A model generated the notes under the pieces. The model was given only the letters and a program-made list of their open reading frames with translations. It was not told the origin of the DNA and made no database searches. The position numbers and the translations under genes are program-made. This document shows positions 1-10,623 of a DNA stretch of 64,000 nucleotides, in pieces. The first letter of the stretch is position 1, and each line of letters opens with the position of its first letter. The stretch is from Ciona intestinalis (Eukaryota; Chordata; Ascidiacea; Phlebobranchia; Cionidae), in the NCBI RefSeq assembly GCF_000224145.3, contig NC_020177.2, positions 2,305,483 to 2,369,482 of the forward strand, in the 5' to 3' direction.

Positions 1-144
1 TAATTAGATTAAAACAATGCTCAGTTTGTTTTAATTTACCTAAATAGCAAATCCTTATGATAGGGACATTTGCTTTTGTTTTAATTTCCAAAATTTTGTT
101 ACCTCATGAAAAAGAAAAACAATTTTTTAATTTTTTTACTGTAG

Positions 145-788
145 GAAAGCCGGCAAGCCTCAAAAGCGTGGACGAGTGAATCTGATTGGTCGATTGCAAC
201 TTTCAACCGACAAATCACGTGAGGAGGATAATGAGGGGATTACCCAACTTCGGATTCTTAGAACACAAGTAAGATTTAAAATAAAACAAAAAATTTTAAT
301 CTAATGTTTTTCTATGATACTTATACTTTGGTCCGATTTTTTTTTGGGAAAAATTTCTACATCTCCAAAAAAGCTAAAGTTTCCTTTTATTTACTATTTA
401 TAACTTCTCAGGACAACTCAGGTAAGAATCCTCAAAATTGAACGGCAGATTTTAATTTTTAGTTCTATCTTTTTCTATAATTCAGATTTTCTGTCGGTTT
501 TTTTCTATTTCTTTAAATATTTTTATATTCTCAAAAATTTTAAACAATTTTAGCGACTTTATTTACCATTTCTAACTCCTTATGACATCACAGGAGGCCA
601 TTGTGAAGATCTTAAAGATGAGAAAACGAATCAACAACGCACAACTCCAAACAGAGTTAGTTGAAATCCTCAAAAATCTTTTCCTGCCTCAAAAAAAGCT
701 GATCAAACAACAAATCGAATGGCTTATTGAGAACAAGTACATGAAGCGCGATGATGACGACATAAACACGTTTATCTACATCACATAA
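145..788 (+). CDS. CUL5: Cullin-5, C-terminal two exons (5' part outside window)
   Basis: CUL5 is the scaffold of cullin-RING E3 ubiquitin ligases that take SOCS-box substrate receptors. Two exons are visible: 145-268 (after a TAG acceptor, GTAAGA donor) and 594-788 (after CACAG, stop TAA at 786-788). They join in frame as ...LRTQ|EAIVKILKMRK.... The first carries NLIGRLQL and the EEDNEGITQLRILRTQ segment. The second is the cullin winged-helix end with NAQLQTELVEILKN and the terminal INTFIYIT, which match vertebrate CUL5 far better than other cullins. By family knowledge the NEDD8 acceptor is the lysine in ILKMRK (codon 615-617). The separate ATG at 582 is intronic and not a start. Upstream exons lie before the window. 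No AATAAA is seen in the first 500 bp after the stop. Confidence 0.95.
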
Positions 789-1102
789 CTCATTATGACA
801 TCACAGTCTTCAAATCATTTACTCAAGTTCAAAAATCTACATGATATCGCGGTCTATCGTGCCTCACTACAATTTTCAAAGTTCTTCACACCCGCTACTG
901 CATATTTTGCTTAAAAGTTCTATCATCCCTTTCCTATAGATGCTACTACGGGAAGAAATAGGTACATAATTTCCGCTAGGTGGCGGTAACTATTTCAACT
1001 TAAAAAAATTGGGAAATCGCAAAAAAAATATCTAATGGGTAGCGGTAACTGTTTACTTAAATTTCGGAAAACCTCCAAATTTCACTAAAAAGTGTAAAAA
1101 AG

Positions 1103-1297
1103 TAGTAGGGTGGGGGAAGATGAGACACTCGTTCACTCTATTTTCTTGTCTTGTTTGGTAGTAAACAAAGAACACTCAAAGAATTATAAAACCTTATCCT
1201 GATGACTTCCATAGAGAGTTGTTAATTGTTTAAAACACAATCAAAATACTTGAATATTATGTGCTAAAGGTGTCCCATCTCGCCCCACCCTACCATA
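1103..1297. mobile_element. MITE, TAGTAGGGTGGGG family
   Basis: Full-length copy, about 195 bp, with inverted ends TAGTAGGGTGGGGG and CCCCACCCTACCATA. The inner sequence has the family blocks AGTAAACAAAGAACA and TTGTTAATTGTTTAAAACA. No coding capacity. Confidence 0.9.
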
Positions 1298-1611
1298 CAA
1301 AAAAAATTAATCAAATAATACTTTGTACCTACTTCTACCCGTAGTGACATTTTTTCCGTATCTCCCTATTAGAAGACAAGGCACAAACTTTTACACTAAA
1401 GGGCTCCAAAAAAATGAAAAAAATCATAAACCTTTCACGTCGTCACCACTGTTAGTTTGAACTACATTGAATGTGTCTTTTTTGACTAAAAACTGACAAA
1501 ATGGTGACCTAAAAGTTCAGATTCCTCGCTTGCAGTCTTTTTTTGTGCCTGCTCAGCTTTCTCATGGGGGTTTCCCCGTAATTGATAATCATGGATTTGA
1601 AATGCTGGAGA

Positions 1612-1652
1612 TTTATTTTCGTTCTGTAGGTGGAACATTCGAATAATTTATT
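1612..1652 (-). promoter_or_regulatory. Candidate polyadenylation signals for the minus-strand acidic-protein gene
   Basis: On the minus strand AATAAA occurs twice (plus-strand TTTATT at 1612-1617 and 1647-1652), about 185-220 bp past the stop codon. Position fits a 3' UTR; assignment is inference. Confidence 0.4.
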
Positions 1653-1739
1653 TGTTTTTTTTGCGCTTTTTTCATTGAAATTTTGACGCGATACATTAGC
1701 GCACTGCACTTGCAATAAACACGGATTGTTACGTCACAT

Positions 1740-1960
1740 CCGTTACGTCATCAAGGTCAAAACGTCGCTCGGAAAGGCGGAGTCGCTGCTTCGCTTTTTG
1801 TGACGTCACTCTTGCAGAATTGGTGATGACGTCACTATATGTCGTCTACGGCTTCGGCGGAGAAATACGTCATCTTTTCCATGACGTCAGTTAGTTCGGT
1901 GAGGGCGTCTGAAAGAAGCGTTTGATCTTGCCCTATTATGACGTCATCGAGTTCTTGCAG
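1740..1960. promoter_or_regulatory. Cluster of TGACGTCA (CRE-like) octamers
   Basis: Several TGACGTCA or TTACGTCA words within 220 bp (TGACGTCACT, GATGACGTCACTA, CATGACGTCAG, TATGACGTCATC). Part of the cluster lies in coding exon 1835-1989, so it may reflect a favoured genomic word and not a regulator. Confidence 0.35.
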
Positions 1961-4900
1961 GGCGCATTGGTAATCGTCATCTCCAGTCACTGTCAACATA
2001 CATTGTTACGTCACACAGCAACTTGTGTTGTAACAATCAACTCACATGTCGTGTCATGTGACGTGGTGGAACCGAGGAAGTCTCGCCCAGAAGCTGAAGC
2101 CATTGCTTCATCCTGTTCCGAGTACTCGTCCTCGGGAGGAGGTGGCGCAACGAAGATTGGGTTGCCATAGGGATCACTCTGTGACGTAATAATAAGTACT
2201 GTGTCGTAATAAACGAATGTGTTACCTTACCTGTATAATAGGGTGGTAGTGTGCTAACATGGACGACACAGCTTGTAAGGTTTTTAAATTTATGTGAAGA
2301 CCGGATAAACCTGTAATTTAAATGGTTTTAAATACTTTTCAACCAACAATGAAACACAGGTAGGCTAGGGAAAGATGGGGCACCTTTAACACATAATATC
2401 CAAATATCCTGATCGTGCTTTAAACGATTAACAACGGTCTGGTGAAGTGGTAGTGTTCTATTTTCCCACCGTACAATATAATTTTGTATGTATAGTACTC
2501 TGGGGAAAGATGGGACACCTTTAGCGCCTAATATTCAAATATCCTGATTAAGCTTTAAACAATAAACAACGGTTTATGGAAGTCGTGAGGATATAGTTTT
2601 ATAATTCTTCGAATGTTCTTGTTCACTACCAAATGGAACGAGAAAATAGAATGAAAAGGTGTCCCATATTTTCCCACCATACTGTAATAGGCAGTGAAAG
2701 CGGGTTCATGGCTCACTCTGTGTGTTTGTATATATGGAGTTTACATCTTGCGTACTAACATAAGTAAGCGGAAAATATACAAGTCATTAAGAGAATTTCT
2801 GGAGTCATTTTGAAACAGTCTTTTTAACTGAATGCTACCTGTCCCTACTATTTTGTGTGCGTGTGTGTTATTATGCAAGACACTTAACTTTAATCGCTTG
2901 TGGTAACTAACGTGTTATCTAAACTATCGGGTATACAGAAAATATCACCCACAAAGTTACATACTTGGTAATTTGTAAATAGCTACGAGGTGTATGAAAC
3001 AGAACACCGTATTTTATATAAATGACATCCATTAGTTCACTGTATACTTTTATATGCTATATTTAACTGAACACGTATAGAAAACTACCCAAAGCTTACT
3101 CGTCGTATCATCATCGCTATCCAACCTAATGCACATCCCGTCTTCGTCATCGTCGTCATCGTAATCATCATCGAAATTTTCATCTCCCGATGATGCGGTG
3201 TAATATCTAAAACAAAACTTTCTATAAATAAAGAACAGCATTTAAAGGTGACTGTACACAGTATCCGGTATGCGAATTCGCCTGCGAAGTCGTATGCAAA
3301 CCCATTTCCGAGCGAAATCCGAATAAAACGGACGAATTCCGGATACTGTGTACATCCTATTTGGTCGAAACCCATAGTTATAGTAGGGTAGGGAAAGATA
3401 GAATATCTTTTTACTCTATTTTCGCGTCCCATTCGTTAGTAAACAAAGAACATTCAAAGAACAAATAATTATAAAACGGTATCCTCGCGACTCCAATTGA
3501 TTGTTGTTGAATGTTTAAAACACGATCAGGATATTTGGATATTATGTGCTAAAGATGCCCTTTCTCTCACTTTACCATATATTATTATACGACCCAGTGG
3601 CCAGTATACGTTGTCAAAATTGTCAGCCATGCGTTAAAAAAATCAAAGAAATTCCAATCACCTACAAAGTTACATACGTGGTAACTTTACCCAAGCTGTA
3701 CACAAACTGTATGAAATAAAACACCAGTGTTATAACGACTGTCCTTGCCCCGACACGCGAAGATAAATCAGTTACATTCATTCAATAATTCCACACCTAA
3801 AAGTTAAAACGTGCAAACGAGGATATCTTTGAAACGTGTAGCAATGTAATTTGCAATTCTGACTTTAATGGGTTTTTTTACCCGTCTGTTTTCGTTCCAT
3901 ACATTAATTAACCAATACTCTGTTGTTAAGGGTCAAACAATAACGCGCATGATTTATCTGCATAACATCATCAACAGGAAACCAGATTTCAATGATGACT
4001 ATTTGTGTAAACGTCAATCAAGGGTATAAAGGGCTGGAAGTGCAATTCAAATTCGCGTTATATTTTGACCAATATTTTTTTAACCGTGTACAATGTTGTA
4101 TGTATAGTAGGGTGGGTAAGATGGGACACCTTTAGCACATAATATCTAAATATTCTGGTCGTGTTTTAAACAATTACTAACGGTCAATGGAAGTTATGGT
4201 CATATAGTTTTATAATTTCTTGAATGTTCTTTGTTTACTACTAAACGGGGCGAGAAAATAGAGGTAAAAGGTGTCCCGTCTTCCCCCACGCTACTGTACA
4301 TGCTTGGTAAGTTTTACGAGCCACGCTTTTTAACGAAATTTTTTTTTTAGTTTTTTTTTGTAGTACTGTGGGTGGAGATGGAACACATTTAGCACATTAT
4401 ATCCAAACATCCGTGTCATGTTTTAATTAAACAATTAACAACGGTCTATGGGGTCGTGAGGATACGGTTTTATAATTTCTTGATTTTTCTTTGTTTACTA
4501 ATATGACGGGAAAATATAATAAAAAGTGTCTCATCTTCCCCCACTAATTATCTTTCTTTTTTTATAATTTGTTTTCGTTTTCGGCGTTTACTGTTAATTC
4601 CCATCGTATCGCTGTTGCAATAACATAACCTACATACGGTTACTGCAATCGAAGATATAACTGAATTTCTGAGCAATTTTTAAATTTCAGCCTCTAGATT
4701 TTTATACGTTAGTGTACGGCCTACTAGAGATATTTATAATATTATTTTGCTGTTTGGTCGCCTCTATAGCTGCATGTAGCTATACTTGTGTAAATAATTG
4801 ACCTCAATGCTAAATTCGTATGTTTTTTTAATGCGTTTTTCCCATTACTGCTACCTTTTTTAAGCAAAATACATGACGTAACAATTAAAAAATAATGGTG

Positions 4901-7900
4901 TTGGTGACGTATAATAGGCCTTCTAATTTCAAAATGTGAATTATCAGGCCTTGTCTCTATTAGGCCGTGGTTATTGTAAAATGTTAAGATAACAACAGTA
5001 AAGCTATGTTATGTAAAGATTAGCCAAATATGTTGTGTTACACTAACATAGGTCCATTATAGATTTCCCACGCACTCGGGTATATATAAACACTATATAA
5101 ATACATTTTCCACCCACGAGAATATAATCATGTTTGAAACAACGAAAAGTCATGACTGCCTATTCACACACTATAGCATGGCGGGAAAAATGGGACACTT
5201 TTTTATTCCATTTTTTGCGTCCCATTTATAGTAGTAAACAAAGAAAAGTCAAAGAATTATAGAATCGTAACATCACGACTTCCATAGACTGTTGTTAATT
5301 GTTTAAAACGCGATCAGGATATTTGGATATTATGTGCTAAAGGTGTCCCATTTACCCCCCACCCTACTATATATATAAAAAAACGTAAATTGACAACTCC
5401 TTTGTATCAGGTTCTCTATAGATTTCTACTTTACAAGGGGGTATGGGCTGCCGTGTTCTTATGCATATTTTACATACGCATATTAAATGGGCATGATGTA
5501 TAGTTACATTGCGCACCCCACGTACTGACCGGGTTTAGACGTCAATCGTAGCAAGGTGGTTTACGTCAAATGTCTACCAGCACACCAGCTGTGCCATGTA
5601 TGGATATGATTCATATTTCATACACTCCACGCATTAAATTTAACAATAAATATATAGGTTGATAGTGAGCATGCGCAATTTTGTGTGGCGGAAAATAATA
5701 TTGTAGAGTGGAGAAAGATGGGAGACCTTTAGCATATAATATCCAAATATCCTGATCGTGTTTAAATAATTAACAACGGTCTATAGAAGTCGTGAGGATA
5801 CGGTTTAATAATTCTTTGAATAATCTCTGTTTACTGCAAAATGGGACGAGAAAATAGAATATAAATATGTTTGATATTCCCCCACTCTATACTACAATTA
5901 TAAATTAAAGACGCTTTTTTGGGGGGGGGAGTGGTGGCATTTATCTTTGTTTATGCTATGCGGGTGAAGTCCTACAGCGAGGCACGGCAGATAATTTAAG
6001 CCATACTGCAAAATTTGTGTTATCTCAAAATAAGTTTTACGCTTTTTGGTCGAATTTCGTTATTTTGGTATATTTAGACATTATGCATATCATAAACTAT
6101 TTGTGTATATAGTAAACAGTGTATTACATGGTACTGTTAAGGTATACTAGAATTACATGACGTTTTTTTCTTCGACTTTCTAACAAAAGTTGTTTTCTAC
6201 TTCGAAGGGGGAAATTAGTTTTTTATCCCATTCAATGACTCAACACTGCTGATTTTCTTTCTGTACACCTCATGCCCTCTGTCGAGCAGAGTACTGGGGA
6301 CTTTACTTCAGACGGACATATAGTATATTGACAACTTATGCCCAATCTCGAGTGCATTGTTATTACACTTAAGAGTGTCATCCTATACCCTTATACGACT
6401 ACTTCACTTATGTGTATGAGAAATATTTTGAATTTTGCGCACATGTGTAGTAGGGTGGGTGAAGACGAAACACTTTTTGCACAAAATCTTCAAATATCCT
6501 GACCGTGTTTTAAACAATTAACAACGGTCTATAGAATAAGCCGTGAGAGAACGATTTTTTAATTCTTGGAATGTTCTTTGTTTACTACGAAATGGAACGG
6601 GAAAATAGAATGAAATGTGTATACTATCTTCCCCCACTCTACTATATACATCTTGCAAACGTATGGGGAACATACAATTTAAAACAACCTATATATTCTA
6701 TATTGGTGAGGTTCTGCGGCAAGGACAGAAGATATATGGTTTGGGCCGGAATTGTCATATTACTGCAACTTAAAATATTTAAATTTTATAGTTAAAATTT
6801 AGTATAAAACGCTACAGCATTATAAACATAATTATATCTAAATATAGATATACGTTCTAACTTTATAAGTATGTAGTATAAAATAAGGTCAATGTTTTAT
6901 ACTTTTTGATTGTCCCATTTTGTAGTAAACAAAGAAAATTCAAAGAATTATAAAACCGTATCCTCACGACTCCCATAGACCGTTGTTAATTGTTTAAAAC
7001 ACGATCAGGATATTATGAAATTGTCTTACCCCACAGAAAACGTGGCAACGTTATGAGCATATCTATTTTATCGCCCAATTTGGTAGAAAACAGGAATATT
7101 TGCAAAACTATACAACCGTATGGTCGCGACTTTAAAACAGCGTTATTAATTATTGAAAACACGATTAGAAAATATGGGATATTGTGTGCTAATGGTATGT
7201 CCATCTTACCCCCTAGTACTGTTAATTCAAGTAGGGTGAGTAACCGTATCTGTACGACTCCCATAGACCATTGTTAATGTTTAAAACTTGATCGGAATAT
7301 TTGGATATTGTGTGCTAACGGTGTCCCGTCTTACCCCACAGTACTGTTAACTCAAGTAGGGTAAAGTTGGATAGGACATTCAAATAATTATAGAACCGTA
7401 TTCTCACGACTCTCATAGACCATTGGTAATTGTTTAAAACGCGATCACAATATTTGGATATTATGTGCAAGTGTCCCAACTTACCGCACACTACAGTTAC
7501 TAAATAAATTGTCATATAGTAGGGTGGGGGGAGATAGGACACCTTTAACACCTAATATCCAAATAGCCTGATTGTGTTTTAAACAATTAACAACGGTCTG
7601 TGGAAGTCGTGAAGATACGGTTTTAAAATTAATTGAAGGTTCTTTGTTTACTACCAAATGAAAAGAGAAAACTAAATGAAAAGTTGTCCCATCTTCCCCA
7701 CCCTACTATATCTCATACCTGTCGCTTCTCTCTCCATCACTAGTGTCATATTTCGATGTTTGTGGTGGCGCTAGTGACGTGAAGTCCTGTACCTGTGACC
7801 TCATAGTCGGTGACGTCACTGGCCCATCATCGTATGACGTCACAGCTATGTCAGGTGACATTGTCCGGTGTATAGGAGAATGCATTAATCCAGTGGCCAT

Positions 7901-7933
7901 TATAAGTGAACAAACTGTACAGTTATATCTCAT
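1835..7933 (-). CDS. Unidentified acidic low-complexity protein, five coding exons, 216 aa
   Basis: Five minus-strand exons join in one frame: 7719-7933, 3100-3206, 2231-2271 (only 41 nt), 2046-2178 and 1835-1989 (stop TAG at 1835-1837). Every junction has AG/GT ends: donors GTATGA, GTAAGC, GTAAGG, GTGAGT; acceptors TTTTAG, ACAAG, CACAG, GACAG. The phases also agree, which makes this a real gene although I cannot name it. The predicted protein is Ser/Thr/Pro-rich at first (residues 1-70), has an Asp/Glu run at about 80-94, a proline stretch FVAPPPPEDEY near 130-140, and ends ...SAEAVDDI. No TM segment or catalytic motif is visible; it is probably intrinsically disordered. The start is uncertain: the first ATG is at 7933 with an in-frame stop shortly upstream, a second is 11 codons later (MATG), or exon 7719-7933 may follow a non-coding exon through a TTTTAG acceptor. 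Confidence 0.7.
2361..2480. mobile_element. MITE, internally deleted
   Basis: A 120-bp derivative of the same family that keeps both ends and the TATCCAAATATCCTGATCG block but lacks most of the second half. Lies in an intron of the minus-strand gene. Confidence 0.75.
2491..2689. mobile_element. MITE, TAGTAGGGTGGGG family
   Basis: Full-length copy with diverged ends (TAGTACTCTGGGGAAAG and TTTTCCCACCATACT), ten bases after the deleted copy. Confidence 0.85.
2868..3012 (+). repeat. SINE fragment (3' two thirds)
   Basis: Carries GCAAGACACTTAA, AATATCACCCACAAAGTTACA and CGAGGTGTATGAAACAGAACAC, the middle and tail of the tRNA-derived SINE; the tRNA-like head is missing. Confidence 0.7.
3246..3358. 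mobile_element. Second inverted-repeat element family (CTGTACACAGTATCCGG), copy 1
   Basis: A 113-bp near-palindromic unit. One end has CTGTACACAGTATCCGG and the other its reverse complement CCGGATACTGTGTACA. A second copy is at 49441-49573. The inner part has GAATTCGCCTGCGAAGTCG. No open frame; it looks like a short MITE unrelated to the TAGTAGGG family. Confidence 0.8.
3379..3582. mobile_element. MITE, TAGTAGGGTGGGG family
   Basis: Full-length, moderately diverged copy (TAGTAGGGTAGGGAAAG start, CTTTACCATA end). Confidence 0.85.
3595..3789 (+). repeat. SINE fragment (3' part)
   Basis: Starts in the CCCAGTGGCCA region and runs through ACAAAGTTACATACGTGG to the GTTACATTCATTCA tail. Confidence 0.7.
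4103..4298. mobile_element. MITE, TAGTAGGGTGGGG family
   Basis: Full-length copy, TATAGTAGGGTGGG start and CCCCCACGCTACTGTA end. Confidence 0.88.
4361..4546. mobile_element. MITE, diverged copy
   Basis: Same block order as the family; ends are degraded (TAGTACTGTGGGTGG and CATCTTCCCCCAC). Confidence 0.8.
5172..5372. mobile_element. MITE, TAGTAGGGTGGGG family
   Basis: Full-length copy with TATAGCATGGCGGG and CACCCTACTATA ends. Confidence 0.85.
5699..5890. mobile_element. MITE, diverged copy
   Basis: Starts TTGTAGAGTGGAGAAAG, ends CCCCCACTCTATACTA; inner TATCCTGATCGTGTTT block retained. Confidence 0.8.
6447..6655. mobile_element. MITE, TAGTAGGGTGGGG family
   Basis: Full-length copy, GTAGTAGGGTGGGTG start and CCCCCACTCTACTATA end. 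Confidence 0.85.
6896..7500. repeat. Head-to-tail cluster of four degenerate MITE copies
   Basis: Four successive partial copies (about 6896-7032, 7033-7229, 7230-7350, 7351-7500). Each runs from the AATTATAAAACCGTAT block through CATAGACCGTTGTTAAT to a TTACCCCAC end. Complete left ends are missing between copies, so this is a tandem arrangement and not four separate full insertions. Confidence 0.7.
7514..7711. mobile_element. MITE directly beside a 5' splice site
   Basis: Full-length copy with TATAGTAGGGTGGGGGGAG and CCCACCCTACTATA ends. Its right end lies 7 bp from the exon edge at 7719 on the minus strand, so the intron begins with a few bases followed by MITE. Confidence 0.88.
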
Positions 7934-8810
7934 ATACAGCACAGACTAAAATAACCGCGAGTCTAAATTAAATGGAAATTTATTCAAAACAACTGTTCAT
8001 GGTGCTACTGCTATTTCTAAATGGTGAACTGTCTTTTGCCAGCTTAGTACTTGTTTTCGGGATTACAAACGTCTTTTGAGTTTATGTTCTATTCTTAACC
8101 CCACATTTCACGATGGCGATATACGTCATTCGTGCATGTTTTGTGTTACACAACCGTATTTTCGCTATAATCGTTCTATATGGCCTCACTGCATAATATA
8201 CATTCATAACTGAGAGCGTCAGCGCGCGAAATCTGGATAAGACGACTAACATATACAGTTCTGCCTGGCACGCGTATAAGTTGAGTATATACGCCCTGAC
8301 TCATAGTGTTGTTATAAATATTACTGCATCTATTTCCACAGTCAGACTGCCGCGTATACACAATCATCTATAACTGTCAGTTTGCTGGAATTATTGCCAG
8401 TGCTTCGTCACTATGCAACGTATATAGGTGTACTGGTGCATTCGCTATCAAAAGTGAATTGAATAATCGCTAAGCAAAGGAAGGATGCAGCGCATTGACG
8501 TCATTTCCGCCGCCTGCTGACGCTCGAAAAAGAATTATGTAAACATAAAGCATTAAAAGGTACAAGGAGGAGTTACGCACCTCATACGGCTACGGTATAT
8601 ATACAGCGGTTGTATTAAACATACCATATATATGCTGAAGCACGCCATGCGCATATACATGACTTCACATCATGCCAAAGTTAATGCAAGTTTTTCGTGT
8701 TTGGGTAACGTGTAAAACATTAACGACAGACGGAACTTTGGTACAATAAAATTTATTTTATTACCAAAAGAATACAAATTACAAAAAAAATGTTTTAGCA
8801 GAAAAAAGAG

Positions 8811-8987
8811 TATAGTAGGGTTGGGGAAGATGAAATCCTTTTCCTTCTATTTTCTCGTCCAATTAGGTACTATAACATTCAAAGACTCATAAAACCGTGT
8901 GCTCATGACTGACCGTTGTTAATTGTTTGAAACACAATCAGAATATTATTTGCTAAAGGTATCCCGTCTCTCCCCACCCTACTGTAT
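8811..8987. mobile_element. MITE, TAGTAGGGTGGGG family
   Basis: Full-length copy, TATAGTAGGGTTGGGGAAG start and CCCCACCCTACTGTA end, with a small internal deletion. Confidence 0.85.
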
Positions 8988-9298
8988 CACATTATTCCTG
9001 GTAACTTAACAGTAAAATGACAACACAAAAGTTCATGACCCAGAACTATAGCCTGCTGTCTAGACTGTATAGTCTGTCTGAATGCATTTTGTGTTTTCCA
9101 GTTTACGCCGAACAAACTGCCTCTAAACTATATAACATTGCACACGCGCGTTGTCAATGTGATTGTTTACAACTGTACGTAGGATCGGAAGTAGACTAAA
9201 GCTTCCCGCTGAGGTAATCCGTCTTCGTGGACCAATCTGTGAATCGACTTATTTATTGGTCTGGATGCCACGCTTTTTAACTGACCCGTTTGGAAAAT

Positions 9299-9489
9299 GT
9301 AGTAGGGTGGGGAAAGATGGGACACCTGTTTATTCTATTTTCTCTTCCAATTTGGTAGTAAGCAAAAAAACATTCAAAGAATTTGTATCTTCAAAACTCC
9401 CATGCATCGTTGTTAATTCTTTAAAACACGATCAGGATATTTGGATATTATGTTCTAAAGGTGTCCCACCTTCCCCCACCCTACTATAT
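9299..9489. mobile_element. MITE, TAGTAGGGTGGGG family
   Basis: Full-length copy, TGTAGTAGGGTGGGG start and CCCCCACCCTACTATA end. Confidence 0.88.
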
Positions 9490-9769
9490 AGCCAGGGCCA
9501 ACAGCGAAATTTCTAAGACAATAGTGTACGGATATATAACACCGTCGAATAATATTAATGTAAAATTTGTTTTTGTCTATTATCAAACACAACCCGTAAA
9601 AGGAGATTTAAAAAAGTCCCGTCTTTGTCTGAGTGCCGCCTCTCTCCACCCTTCTATATGTTAATTTACACGACCAAGAGGACCACAGAGCTTTAACGCA
9701 TGGACAAGTTTAGTTATAAAATGTTCTATAATTAAACAATGTGAATGTTCAAATACGCAGAGGGTGTGT

Positions 9770-9856
9770 TTTTTAACTTATTGAATGTTCTTTGTTTACT
9801 ACCGAAAGGAAAGAAAATATAGAATGAAAGGATTTCTTCCTCAGCCTATTATATAA
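9770..9856. mobile_element. MITE, half copy
   Basis: Only the right-hand half (GTTCTTTGTTTACTACC to an eroded end), immediately before the next full copy. Confidence 0.6.
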
Positions 9857-10055
9857 TATAGTAGGGTGGGGGAAGATGGGACACTTTTAGCTCGTAATAT
9901 CATAATATCCTGATCGTGTTTTATACAGCCACCAACGGTTTATGTGAGTCGTGAGGGTATGGTTTTACATCTCTTTGAATGCTCTTTGTTTACTGCCAAA
10001 TTGGACGAGAAAATAGAATGAAAATGTGTCCCATCTTTCTCCGCCCTACTGTATA
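9857..10055. mobile_element. MITE, TAGTAGGGTGGGG family
   Basis: Full-length copy, TATAGTAGGGTGGGGGAAG start and CCGCCCTACTGTATA end; the closest MITE upstream of MDN1. Confidence 0.9.
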
Positions 10056-10593
10056 TTATATAGCTCCTAATTAATATGTTATTACATTTGTAGAATTGCG
10101 AAATTCATTCGCTGTTTTCGACAGAAGTCTAAACCAAGCGCCATGAAACCTAGACCAACACACGCTTGCCCAAACGCTGGAGCTAGGCTGTATATAATGT
10201 TCCTTTCCGCGGAAAGATTTTATGACCTGGTTAAAAATATGTTATTTTTTTAAAGTTGTACTAATCCGAATGAGAGCATGTAATTTCATATATAACACAT
10301 GTGTTTTAAATAAATAAGTATTTATGCTAATATTTTTGTCATTTTCTCCGCAACAGATGTCTTTATAAGTACACTCCCCAAATAGTTCTTAAAGAATCCA
10401 AAATGTTAAAGCCCTATTTCGTTGTTAGGGTATTTCCCAACATGTTAACACATGTGTTATGTTAAAATTAATTCCGTGTTTATTTTTGGTAAAAAAAAAC
10501 GTTTTTCTGAACAAAGTATTCTATTTTATGTAATTGTACATTAGGGCAAGTGAATATTTTGTTTATTTAACAGTTTTTTTTTTATTTTTCTGC

Positions 10594-10623
10594 AGATTCG
10601 TGGACAGGATATAGAGTTAAAGC
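10594..10623 (+). promoter_or_regulatory. Acceptor AG and 28-nt 5' UTR of MDN1, possible SL trans-splice site
   Basis: A strong acceptor (long T-run then TTTTTCTGCAG, AG at 10594-10595) precedes the first ATG by 28 nt. Either a non-coding exon lies further upstream, or this is a spliced-leader trans-splice acceptor, which is common for Ciona housekeeping genes. The sequence alone cannot decide. Confidence 0.5.

Larger units (their letters stand above)
789..1834. other. Intergenic region between CUL5 and the convergent minus-strand gene
   Basis: Holds the CUL5 3' UTR (extent unknown), one full MITE (1103-1297) and the 3' flank of the minus-strand gene. The two genes converge. No open frame with splice signals or recognisable similarity was found. 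Confidence 0.6.
7934..10593. other. Intergenic region between divergent gene starts
   Basis: Lies between the 5' end of the minus-strand acidic-protein gene and MDN1, so both promoters should be here. Three full MITEs and one half copy occupy much of 8811-10055. A TTGACGTCATTT site is at about 8498. No convincing exon was found; the open frames here are short, without matching splice sites. Confidence 0.6.

Noticed and set aside
1922..2170. Plus-strand 82-residue ORF
   Set aside because: Antisense of exons 1835-1989 and 2046-2178 of the minus-strand gene, whose splice phases fit.
3085..3432. Minus-strand 115-residue ORF
   Set aside because: Crosses a hairpin element and a MITE in another frame; the real exon here is 3100-3206.
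8176..8367. Upstream exon of the minus-strand acidic gene
   Set aside because: No acceptor/donor pair with fitting phase and unremarkable composition.
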